NCBI RefSeq assembly: GCF_025150085.1
Contig: NZ_CP102280.1
Span: 1,313,001-1,377,000, forward strand
Direction of reading: 5' to 3'
DNA from: Dorea longicatena
Lineage (GTDB): Bacteria; Bacillota; Clostridia; Lachnospirales; Lachnospiraceae
DNA: 64,000 nucleotides
Part shown: piece after piece, positions 57,072-64,000 of the stretch
Numbering within the stretch: the first letter of the stretch is position 1
How the letters are laid out: the number at the start of each line of letters is the position of its first letter
Translations under genes and position numbers: made by a program
The notes under the pieces: generated by a model
The model's input: the letters and a program-made list of their open reading frames with translations, nothing else
Databases searched by the model: none
What the model was told of the DNA's origin: nothing

Positions 57072-57944
57072 ATGAACAATTGGTTAGACAAACTTGAACG
57101 GAAATTTAGCAGATATGCGATTCCAAATCTCATGACTTATATTATAATATTATATGCAGCCGGATTTGTGCTGAATCTGATCAATCCGACGTTCTATAGC
57201 CAGTTCCTAAGCCTGGATGCCGGTAAGATTCTTCAGGGGCAGATATGGAGAATCGTTACGTTTATTATCCAGCCTCCATCTGACAGCCTGATTTTTATTG
57301 TATTCGTACTGTATCTCTATTATATGATAGGGAAGCAGTTAGAGGCAGCGTGGGGGGCTTTTCGTTTTAATCTGTATTTCTTTTCGGGAATGCTCTTTAT
57401 TGTAATAGGAGCCATACTGGCATTTTTACTGACAGGCGCTGTGTTACCGATGGATACATGGTATCTGAATCTGTCGCTATTCTTTGCATTTGCGGCACTC
57501 TACCCGGATATCCAGCTGTTATTGTTCTTTGTCATACCGATCAAGATCAAATGGCTGGCGATGCTGGATGGTCTGTATTTTGTGTATGCGATCGTACAGG
57601 CTTTTCTTCCGGCCTACGGCGGAGGTGTCTATGGCATATATTATAAGGCGAATGCACTTGCTGCGTTCATCTCGATCCTGAACTTTATCATTTTTTTCTT
57701 AAGTTCACGGAATATGAAGCCGTATTCACCGGGCCAGATGAAGAGAAAGAATGATTTCAAGCGCAAGATGAGACAGGCAGAAAGACCGGTGAATGTCTAT
57801 GCAAATGGAGCAAAACACAGATGTGCAGTCTGCGGAAGAACAGAAATGGATGATCCGAATCTGGAATTCCGGTATTGCTCAAAATGTAATGGCAATTATG
57901 AATATTGCCAGGATCATTTGTTCACACATACACATGTTAAATAA
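57072..57944 (+). CDS. Rhomboid-like membrane protein with C-terminal zinc-ribbon
   Basis: A 290-residue protein with about six membrane segments (residues 15-215) arranged like the rhomboid superfamily; GQIWRIVTFIIQPP resembles the rhomboid loop. The catalytic GxSG serine motif is not visible, so it is probably an inactive relative. Residues about 253-288 form a Cys/His-rich tail (CAVCGRTEMDDP, CSKCNGNYEYCQDH) likely to bind zinc. Function unknown. pyk follows 22 bases later on the same strand. RBS AAAGGAG. Confidence 0.75.
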   Translation: MNNWLDKLERKFSRYAIPNLMTYIIILYAAGFVLNLINPTFYSQFLSLDAGKILQGQIWRIVTFIIQPPSDSLIFIVFVLYLYYMIGKQLEAAWGAFRFNLYFFSGMLFIVIGAILAFLLTGAVLPMDTWYLNLSLFFAFAALYPDIQLLLFFVIPIKIKWLAMLDGLYFVYAIVQAFLPAYGGGVYGIYYKANALAAFISILNFIIFFLSSRNMKPYSPGQMKRKNDFKRKMRQAERPVNVYANGAKHRCAVCGRTEMDDPNLEFRYCSKCNGNYEYCQDHLFTHTHVK

Positions 57945-57966
57945 CTAAGAGAGGAATAGGGAAAAT

Positions 57967-59409
57967 ATGAAAAAAACAAAGATTATCTGTACAATGGGAC
58001 CAAATACCAACGATGAATCTCTGATGAGAAAGTTAGTCCAGAATGGAATGGACATCGCAAGATTTAACTTCTCTCATGGTGATCATGAGGAGCAAAAAGG
58101 TCGTATGGATATGTTAAAGAAGATCCGCGAGGAAGAGAACAAACCAATCGCGATCCTTCTGGATACAAAAGGACCTGAGATTCGTACAGGTGTATTAAAA
58201 GACGGAAAGAAAGTACAGCTTGAAGCAGGCGAGACATTTACCCTGACAACAGATGAGATCGTAGGAGACAATAAGATCGTATCTATTACATATAAAGGTC
58301 TGGTAGAAGATGTCAAAGCCGGAAGCACAATCCTGATCGATGACGGTCTGATCGAGCTGAAGGTAAAAGATAAAAAGGGCAATAACATCAACTGTGAAGT
58401 TGTCAATGGCGGTGAACTTGGAGAGAAGAAGGGTGTTAACGTACCGAACGTAGCAATCCGTCTTCCTGCTATCACAGACAAAGATCGTGACGATCTGAAA
58501 TTCGGTGTAGAACAGGGCGTAGACTTTATCGCTGCTTCTTTCGTAAGAAATGCAGAATGTATCCTGGAGATCAAATCATTCTTAAGAGAATGTAAAGCTC
58601 CATATATTCCGGTTATTGCTAAGATTGAAAACTTTGAGGCAATCAAGAATATCGATGAGATCATTCGCTGTGCAGACGGAATCATGGTAGCCAGAGGTGA
58701 TCTTGGTGTTGAGATTCCTGCCGAAGAAGTTCCATACCTTCAGAAAACAATTATCCAGAAATGTAACGATAACTTCAAACCGGTTATCACGGCTACACAG
58801 ATGCTGGATTCAATGATGCGTAACCCACGTCCAACAAGAGCAGAGGTTACAGACGTTGCCAATGCGGTATACGACGGAACAGATGCAGTGATGCTTTCCG
58901 GAGAGACCGCACAGGGTAAATATCCATTAGAAGCATTGCAGATGATGGTTCACATTGTTGAGAATACAGAGGAACACCTGGACTATGATATGATCCTCAG
59001 AAAAGCTGGAGAACACAGACTTAAGAGCGCATCCAGCGCACTTGCACATGCGACGGTAACAACAGCAAATAACCTTCGTGCAAAATGTATCGTAACACCT
59101 ACTGTATCCGGTGCTACAGCAAGAGTTGTATCTAAGTTCAAACCAAAGACAGGTATTATCGGTATCAGCCCAGATGAAGCAACGCTGAGAAGAATGCAGA
59201 TCAACTGGGGTGTCAGGCCACTGAAATCAGTTGCAGTATACACAACAGAAGATATCTGTGATAATGCGATCGATCTGATCTGTGCAAAACAGCTTGCAGA
59301 AGCAGGAGATATGGTTGTGTTAACACTTGGAATTCCATCTACGAATGTATCTGAGAACAGAACCGTAAGCAATATGATGAGAATCGCTATGGTAGATGAC
59401 AGAAAATAG
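57967..59409 (+). CDS. pyk: Pyruvate kinase
   Basis: A 480-residue glycolytic enzyme making pyruvate and ATP from phosphoenolpyruvate. Signatures are KIICTMGPNTND, RFNFSHG, LLDTKGPEIRTG and the active-site block IPVIAKIENFEAIKNIDEI, followed by GIMVARGDLGVEIP and MLDSMMRNPRPTRAE. It lacks the extra C-terminal PEP-utiliser domain found in Bacillus Pyk. It probably shares a transcript with the rhomboid-like gene. RBS GAGAGGAAT. Codon usage suits high expression. Confidence 0.98.
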   Translation: MKKTKIICTMGPNTNDESLMRKLVQNGMDIARFNFSHGDHEEQKGRMDMLKKIREEENKPIAILLDTKGPEIRTGVLKDGKKVQLEAGETFTLTTDEIVGDNKIVSITYKGLVEDVKAGSTILIDDGLIELKVKDKKGNNINCEVVNGGELGEKKGVNVPNVAIRLPAITDKDRDDLKFGVEQGVDFIAASFVRNAECILEIKSFLRECKAPYIPVIAKIENFEAIKNIDEIIRCADGIMVARGDLGVEIPAEEVPYLQKTIIQKCNDNFKPVITATQMLDSMMRNPRPTRAEVTDVANAVYDGTDAVMLSGETAQGKYPLEALQMMVHIVENTEEHLDYDMILRKAGEHRLKSASSALAHATVTTANNLRAKCIVTPTVSGATARVVSKFKPKTGIIGISPDEATLRRMQINWGVRPLKSVAVYTTEDICDNAIDLICAKQLAEAGDMVVLTLGIPSTNVSENRTVSNMMRIAMVDDRK

Positions 59410-59432
59410 AAGATTATAAATGAGCATGGCAA

Positions 59433-59478
59433 TACAGAGAACTTGTCACCGGCAACTTCTCTTGCATACTTTGGTATA
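59433..59478 (-). repeat. Dispersed 46-nt palindromic repeat, copy 6
   Basis: A near-consensus minus-orientation copy (GTCACC in the loop region), 23 bases after the pyk stop and just before its terminator. Confidence 0.88.
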
Positions 59479-59481
59479 GAA

Positions 59482-59535
59482 AAACAGAAAGCAAAGGGGC
59501 TTGAAATATTCGGGTCTGAAGCTTTCTGTTTTTTT
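59482..59535 (+). terminator. Terminator after pyk
   Basis: An 11-bp stem (59482-59492 with 59521-59531, AAACAGAAAGC) encloses a long loop and runs into TTTTTTT. Repeat copy 6 abuts it. Confidence 0.8.
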
Positions 59536-59570
59536 GATTGTTTTCCAGTTGTTTTTGAGAAAGATTCTCC

Positions 59571-59599
59571 TTGACATACAGAGAAAATTCACTTATAGT
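59571..59599 (+). promoter_or_regulatory. Promoter of the TrmB-lysA operon
   Basis: A perfect TTGACA (59571-59576) and TATAGT (59594-59599) are 17 bases apart. Just downstream, GTTC and GAAC form a small dyad (59600-59613) that could be an operator. Confidence 0.7.
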
Positions 59600-59644
59600 G
59601 TTCCTGTAGAGAACTACTAATGAACCCAGAGGTGAATGATTAAG

Positions 59645-60358
59645 ATGGAACAGACATCATTTACAGAGCGCCTGATGGAATTCGGACTTACAAGACAGGA
59701 GGCAAGCATTTATCAGTGCCTGCTGACAGAGGGAAAGGTAACAGGGTATGAGGTTGCAAAACAGACAGGAATATCCAGGTCTAATGCATATAATTCTCTG
59801 GCAAGTATGACAGAGAAAGGTGCGGCATATCTTGTGGAAGAGGCAAGTACCAGGAAGTATGTGCCTGTCCCGCTCAACGAGTTTTGCAAGAATCGTGTCC
59901 GCAAGCTGGAAGAATCCGCAAGATGGCTGCAGGAACATATGCCATCGGAAAAAGCATACGCAGAAGGATATATTACGATCGAAGGCGCAGAGAATATACT
60001 GAATAAGATAAAAAATCTGTTATCGCAGGTAGATCAGAGAGTTTATATCAGCTGTACAAGAAATTATCTGTTACTTCTGATCCGGGAACTGGATGCACTG
60101 ATGGAAGCGAGAAAAAAGGTTGTGATCATTACGGATCAGCCGGCAACTTTCCACAATGCAAAAGTATATCTCGGAGAGAGCAGAGGAATGCAGGTCGGAG
60201 TCATTGCTGACTCCAAATATGTACTGACAGGTGAATACGGAGAAGGAAGCATGAATACGTGTCTTTATTCCGGACAAAAAAACTTTGTGGAATTATACAA
60301 GACAGCACTTGCGAATGAGATAAAATTATTATCGATACGAGAGGAGAACAGAGATTGA
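59645..60358 (+). CDS. TrmB-family transcriptional regulator
   Basis: A 237-residue regulator. The ATG at 59645 is 9 bases from AGAGGTGA; an earlier ATG at 59636 abuts the RBS. The winged helix domain (about residues 8-75) reads LMEFGLTRQEASIYQCLLTEGKVTGYEVAKQTGISRSNAYNSLASM; a C-terminal effector domain follows. TrmB proteins are best known from sugar control in archaea but occur in bacteria. Its TGA overlaps the ATG of the diaminopimelate decarboxylase gene, so it probably senses something linked to lysine or wall-precursor supply; this is inference from the overlap. Confidence 0.88.
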   Translation: MEQTSFTERLMEFGLTRQEASIYQCLLTEGKVTGYEVAKQTGISRSNAYNSLASMTEKGAAYLVEEASTRKYVPVPLNEFCKNRVRKLEESARWLQEHMPSEKAYAEGYITIEGAENILNKIKNLLSQVDQRVYISCTRNYLLLLIRELDALMEARKKVVIITDQPATFHNAKVYLGESRGMQVGVIADSKYVLTGEYGEGSMNTCLYSGQKNFVELYKTALANEIKLLSIREENRD

Positions 60359-61632
60359 TGAAAAAAGAACCATTTGTAACAAAAGCACAGTTGGATGAGA
60401 TAATCAAAACATATCCGACACCATTTCATTTATATGATGAAAAAGGAATGCGTGAGAATATGAAAGCCTTAAAAGAAGCGTTTTCATGGAATAAGGGATA
60501 CAGAGAATATTTTGCAGTAAAGGCAACACCGAATCCATTTCTGATCAATATTTTAAGAGAATACGGATGCGGATGTGACTGTTCTTCTTATACAGAACTG
60601 ATGCTTTCCGATGCGATCGGGGCAACAGGAGAGGATATTATGTTTTCTTCGAATGATACACCTGCAGAAGAATTCGTACTGGCAGATAAGCTGAATGCGA
60701 TCATCAACCTGGATGATATCACACACATTGATTTTCTTGAAAAAGCAATCGGACATATTCCGGAGACTATCAGCTGTCGTTACAATCCGGGCGGAATGTT
60801 CAAGATCAGTAATGATATCATGGATAATCCGGGAGATGCAAAATACGGAATGACAACTGAACAGCTATTTGAAGCTTTCAAAATTCTGAAAGCAAAAGGA
60901 GCAAAAGAATTTGGTATCCATGCATTCCTTGCAAGTAATACCGTAACAAATGAATATTATCCGATGCTTGCGAAAGTACTGTTTGAAGTTGCGGTAAAAC
61001 TTCAGAAGGAAACAGGTGTACACATCAAATTCATCAACCTGTCCGGTGGTGTAGGTATTCCTTACAAACCAGATCAGGAGCCGAATGATATTCGTGCGAT
61101 CGGTGATGGTGTCCGCCGTGTATACGAAGAAGTACTGGTACCTGCAGGTATGGGAGATGTCGCAATCTATACAGAGATGGGACGTTTCATGATGGGACCT
61201 TATGGATGCCTGGTTACAACTGCAATCCACGAGAAACATACACATAAAGAATACATTGGTGTAGATGCATGTGCGGTTAACCTTATGCGTCCGGCAATGT
61301 ACGGAGCTTACCATCACATTACAGTAATGGGCAAAGAAGATACACCTTGCGATCACAAATATGATGTGACAGGATCTTTGTGTGAGAACAATGATAAATT
61401 TGCAATCGATCGTATGCTTCCGAAGATTGATATGGGAGATATACTGGTGATCCATGATACGGGAGCACATGGCTTCTCTATGGGTTACAATTACAATGGA
61501 AAATTAAAATCCGCAGAGGTTCTTCTGAAAGAGGATGGATCTACACAGCTGATCAGAAGAGCGGAGACGCCGGCAGATTATTTTGCCACATTTGATTGCT
61601 TTGATATTGGGAAAAAGCTGATAAAAGAATAG
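60358..61632 (+). CDS. lysA: Diaminopimelate decarboxylase
   Basis: A 424-residue PLP fold III decarboxylase, expected to turn meso-diaminopimelate into lysine. The start is the ATG at 60358 overlapping the regulator's stop (TGATG), with GAGGAGA upstream. The PLP-lysine is in YFAVKATPNP near residue 60; later landmarks are SGGVGIPYKPDQEP, TEMGRFMMGPYG (PLP phosphate region), VTGSLCENNDKF (catalytic Cys) and HDTGAHGFSMGYNYNG. The family also contains ornithine and arginine decarboxylases, but the TGSLCENNDKF form fits LysA. Lysine genes are otherwise absent from the window. Confidence 0.9.
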   Translation: MKKEPFVTKAQLDEIIKTYPTPFHLYDEKGMRENMKALKEAFSWNKGYREYFAVKATPNPFLINILREYGCGCDCSSYTELMLSDAIGATGEDIMFSSNDTPAEEFVLADKLNAIINLDDITHIDFLEKAIGHIPETISCRYNPGGMFKISNDIMDNPGDAKYGMTTEQLFEAFKILKAKGAKEFGIHAFLASNTVTNEYYPMLAKVLFEVAVKLQKETGVHIKFINLSGGVGIPYKPDQEPNDIRAIGDGVRRVYEEVLVPAGMGDVAIYTEMGRFMMGPYGCLVTTAIHEKHTHKEYIGVDACAVNLMRPAMYGAYHHITVMGKEDTPCDHKYDVTGSLCENNDKFAIDRMLPKIDMGDILVIHDTGAHGFSMGYNYNGKLKSAEVLLKEDGSTQLIRRAETPADYFATFDCFDIGKKLIKE

Positions 61633-61654
61633 TTTCCAGTGTGAACAAATCTGG

Positions 61655-61694
61655 TATAATGATAGTATCTTTCTGATAATGGAAAGATACTATC
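61655..61694 (+). promoter_or_regulatory. -10 box followed directly by a 13-bp perfect dyad before the lipoprotein gene
   Basis: An exact TATAAT at 61655-61660 is followed with no gap by arms 61661-61673 and 61682-61694 (GATAGTATCTTTC and complement, 8-nt loop), then a short T run. The expected transcription start falls inside the left arm. It could be an operator or an early RNA hairpin. The -35 is weak. Confidence 0.6.
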
Positions 61695-61717
61695 ACTTTT
61701 TAGAGGAGGATAAATTT

Positions 61718-62359
61718 ATGAGGAAACGGGGCGTGTTGGCAGCAATGCTGACAGGAGTAATGCTTGTGTTGTGCGGATGTGGAGGCATGACGACAGATGA
61801 AGCAAAGGATTATGTAAAATCTGCACTGGATGCCGGTTACAAGGCAGAATTTAAAGAATATGCAGAAATAACAGACTCCACAGAAAAAGAGGCAAAGAAA
61901 GAATACGAGACAAATCTTGATAACAGTATGAAGGAAGCCGGATTTGATGAAACAGGTGTTTCAGATGAATTGAAGGCTAATTATCGTAAGCTTTTTGAAA
62001 AAATGTTAAAATCTGCCAATTATAAGGTTGGAGAGGTAAAAGAAGCTGGAGATGATGAATTTAAGGTATCCGTAGAAGTTCAGCCATTTACAGCATTTTC
62101 CACAGTATCTGAAGAACTTGACAATTGGGTAACAGATACATATTCAAATATCGAATATGTCCCAAGTGATGAAGAACTGAATGAAGCGATCATGAAAAAG
62201 ATGTATGAACTTATGGATGAAAAAATGAATAATCCGACATACGGTGATAAGACTACTGTAACTGTCAATGTAAAAGTTGATAAAGACGGAGCTTATTATA
62301 TTCCACAAAAAGATCTTACAGCAGTAGACGATGCACTTTTCCCGGAAGATGCACTTTAA
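61718..62359 (+). CDS. Putative lipoprotein of unknown function
   Basis: A 213-residue exported protein starting at ATG 61718 behind GAGGAGGA. The N-terminus MRKRGVLAAMLTGVMLVLCGCGG is a lipoprotein signal with the lipobox Cys at 19 or 21, so it should be anchored outside the membrane. The rest is charged and mostly helical up to residue 110, then has alternating hydrophobic segments (FKVSVEVQPF, TTVTVNVKVDKDG) suggesting a small beta domain. I do not recognise a specific family. It is monocistronic between lysA and the surface-protein gene. Confidence 0.8.
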   Translation: MRKRGVLAAMLTGVMLVLCGCGGMTTDEAKDYVKSALDAGYKAEFKEYAEITDSTEKEAKKEYETNLDNSMKEAGFDETGVSDELKANYRKLFEKMLKSANYKVGEVKEAGDDEFKVSVEVQPFTAFSTVSEELDNWVTDTYSNIEYVPSDEELNEAIMKKMYELMDEKMNNPTYGDKTTVTVNVKVDKDGAYYIPQKDLTAVDDALFPEDAL

Positions 62360-62391
62360 AAAGTAATATACTGCTAAATAATAATTTAATA

Positions 62392-62431
62392 ACACAGGTT
62401 TTAGGGATTGACATTCTTAGAACCTGTGTTG
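62392..62431 (+). terminator. Terminator-like hairpin after the lipoprotein gene
   Basis: ACACAGGTT and AACCTGTGT arms enclose a 20-nt loop and end in TTGTATT. It is imperfect as a terminator because the T run is broken. Confidence 0.5.
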
Positions 62432-62437
62432 TATTAT
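62408..62437 (+). promoter_or_regulatory. Candidate promoter of the surface-protein gene
   Basis: A perfect TTGACA (62408-62413) and TATTAT (62432-62437) are 18 bases apart, giving a leader of about 210 nt. In that leader an RBS (GGGAGG at 62598-62603) precedes a GTG at 62606 with an 8-codon frame, and an ATG at 62633 opens a 13-codon frame overlapping the main start. No other gene was seen in 62360-62657. Confidence 0.5.
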
Positions 62438-62657
62438 ATACGAAAATACTTGAATGACATTCAGTTATTCAGTCTTTAATATCAATAAATGTTCAAAAAA
62501 GGCAGATCAGAATTCTTATATGATGTTGCCAGACAATCCATTTATATTTGTAAATATGTAAGAAAGTAATCCGGTAAAATGAACGTTGTTTTTTGAAGGG
62601 AGGTAGTGACAGCGGTCGGATTAATATTATAAATGAAAAAAGAAAGTGAGGAAACAT

Positions 62658-64000
62658 ATGACAAAGATGCATAGAGGCAAAAAGGCCGCAGCTTCTTTGA
62701 TGGCAGGAATTTTATTGTGTCAGATGTTTGTTTTTGGTGTGTCAAAGACTTCTGCAGATGCCAGAGAAGTTGCAAAAAAGATGAGTTTTGAAGTTGTTGG
62801 AGAAGGAATAGTAACAGTGACAGATACAGCAGAAAGAACGCAGGAGATTACATCCGGAAGTGTGATAGAAGTACCAAAGGGAATGTGTGTGCGCGTACAG
62901 GCCGAATCCCCGAAAGAAACGGATATTGCAGTACATGTGTTGGATAAAGACGGAAATTATGAGTTGGAAGATGTATCAGAAGTGCAGGGAAAATGTTTCT
63001 GGCGAGACGTCACTGCTATGGAATTGGAGAAGAAAGTTGTAGTTACTTTCGGTAAAGAAGATAAGAAAATAAGAGCAGTAAGAACAGGACAGACACGTGG
63101 AAATTATAATAAACCGGAAGCAGGGGATGTGTTTACCGGAAATTGTGTAATCACTGCTGTAGATGGGGGAAATGGACATACCGTACATAGTGTAACGATA
63201 GGCGGATTTACCGGAATCCTGGCTGGAGTAACAGCTACTGGTGGCTGTGCGGATCACACAGCTGCGGCTCCGTATGTTGGCCAGGAGTATACATACAGAT
63301 ATACGGTTACCGGAGTTAATAAAGTTACCGGCGAAGTGATGGGGAATCTGTATTGTACCAGTGTTACAGGATCGACGGATGGCGTAACAAAAGACAGTGG
63401 CGGAAGACTGATCGGATATCAGAGAATCAGTGGTTCTGCGTTGATCTATTACAGCGGCTATGCGAAATTAAAAAAGGGGAAAACACAGACGGTGCTTACG
63501 AATGGGAATCCACAGTATTCTCTGGAAGACGCATGCTATGGAATTTACAAAGATCGGTCGGCGACCAATGAAGCAGCGACATTTACGACGGATAAAGAAG
63601 GAAATTCTAACACTGTAGAACTTGAAGAGGGAACTTACTATGTGAAAGAAAAGAAAGCGCCGAAAGGATACCGGCTGGATGAAACGGTTTATCCTGTGAC
63701 TGTTGTTTCCGGCCAGACTGTTTCTGTAAACGTGAAGGATGTGCCGGTGTACTCGGATATGGAACTTATTCTTGAAAAGATTGATCAGGAATATAAAGCA
63801 GGAAAATCACATGGGGCAGGAAGTCTGGAGGGTGCCGAATTTACCGTATGTTATTATGCAGGCATATATGATCAGGCTACACTTCCAAAAACGCCGGACA
63901 GAACCTGGGTCTTAAAATCGAAAAAAGAAAAAGATAGATATGAAAGCAGATTGAATAAAGATTATCAAATTAGCGGGGATGATTTTTATTATGCAGAAGA
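62658..64000 (+). CDS. Cna-B/SpaA-type cell-surface protein, N-terminal part (3' end outside window)
   Basis: An open frame from ATG 62658 (GTGAGGAAAC upstream) to the end of the window, at least 447 residues and continuing. The N-terminus is a signal peptide (basic start, AAASLMAGILLCQMFVFGVS, likely cut after TSADA). Residues about 40-150 form an unrecognised beta-rich region. A Cys-containing stretch with CADHTAAAPYVGQEYTYRYTV lies near 200. From about 295, YGIYKD, EEGTYYVKEKKAPKGYRLDE and PVYSDMELILEKID form a prealbumin/SpaA-like domain, and LEGAEFTVCYYAG begins another. Such proteins are usually sortase-anchored adhesins or pilins with internal isopeptide bonds; the anchor motif lies outside the window. 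Confidence 0.85.
   Translation, partial: MTKMHRGKKAAASLMAGILLCQMFVFGVSKTSADAREVAKKMSFEVVGEGIVTVTDTAERTQEITSGSVIEVPKGMCVRVQAESPKETDIAVHVLDKDGNYELEDVSEVQGKCFWRDVTAMELEKKVVVTFGKEDKKIRAVRTGQTRGNYNKPEAGDVFTGNCVITAVDGGNGHTVHSVTIGGFTGILAGVTATGGCADHTAAAPYVGQEYTYRYTVTGVNKVTGEVMGNLYCTSVTGSTDGVTKDSGGRLIGYQRISGSALIYYSGYAKLKKGKTQTVLTNGNPQYSLEDACYGIYKDRSATNEAATFTTDKEGNSNTVELEEGTYYVKEKKAPKGYRLDETVYPVTVVSGQTVSVNVKDVPVYSDMELILEKIDQEYKAGKSHGAGSLEGAEFTVCYYAGIYDQATLPKTPDRTWVLKSKKEKDRYESRLNKDYQISGDDFYYAE

Noticed and set aside
2918-59478. The 46-nt repeats as CRISPR units
   Set aside because: They are scattered singly over 57 kb at gene ends, occur in both orientations and have no regular spacers or cas genes.

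Overview
The window looks like chromosome from a low-GC, anaerobic, spore-forming member of the Lachnospiraceae (Clostridia). The evidence is AT-rich DNA with strong Shine-Dalgarno sites, a stage IV sporulation gene (spoIVA), pyruvate formate-lyase with its activase, a NifU-like/GGGtGRT gene pair, a giant acyl-CoA dehydratase activase, and gene orders typical of that family. The exact genus cannot be fixed from the sequence alone. No rRNA, tRNA, CRISPR array, prophage or insertion sequence was seen. Both ends cut genes: the end of trmK on the left and the start of a large surface protein on the right.

Layout. 1-2.9 kb: trmK, a Nif3-like protein and a TGS-nucleoside kinase. 3-4.1 kb: aroC on the minus strand. 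4.3-7.4 kb: L,D-transpeptidase, tgt, yajC. 7.7-10.9 kb: pflB and pflA. 11.3-18.1 kb: a compact amino-acid operon, leuB-ilvD-ilvB-serC-serA. 18.2-20.9 kb: a wall-binding polysaccharide deacetylase and a long-form PRPP synthetase. 21-24.1 kb: der-plsY-gpsA. 24.2-33.9 kb: an accessory cluster around shikimate/quinate chemistry, with a LysR regulator, TIM-barrel isomerase/dehydratase, Fe-S old-yellow-enzyme reductase, two shikimate dehydrogenases, a type I dehydroquinate dehydratase and two permeases. 34.1-38.1 kb: spoIVA, an iron alcohol dehydrogenase, a MoaB-like protein and a metallo-hydrolase. 38.2-40.6 kb: RNase P RNA and, on the minus strand, nitroreductase-pyrB-pyrI. 40.7-46.3 kb: pheA, a DUF815 ATPase, a MATE exporter and rqcH. 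46.4-50.3 kb: yicC-gmk-rpoZ-rimO-pgsA. 50.5-56.8 kb: the NifU-like/GGGtGRT pair and the 1414-residue dehydratase activase. 57-61.6 kb: a rhomboid-like membrane protein, pyk, and a TrmB-type regulator overlapping a diaminopimelate decarboxylase gene. 61.7-64 kb: a lipoprotein and the N-terminal part of a Cna-B/SpaA-type surface protein.

Most of the window is core metabolism. The most distinctive segment is 24.2-33.9 kb, which I read as dissimilation of plant-derived quinate or shikimate. It combines the reversible shikimate-pathway steps (dehydrogenases, dehydratase) with an Fe-S flavin enoate-type reductase and a 3-dehydroshikimate-dehydratase-like TIM barrel, so the carbon could be aromatised, reduced, or both. 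The second distinctive feature is a family of about 46-nt imperfect palindromes (five good copies, two degenerate) placed just after gene ends and next to terminators. The terminators, promoters and repeats listed were found by eye, without folding or search software.
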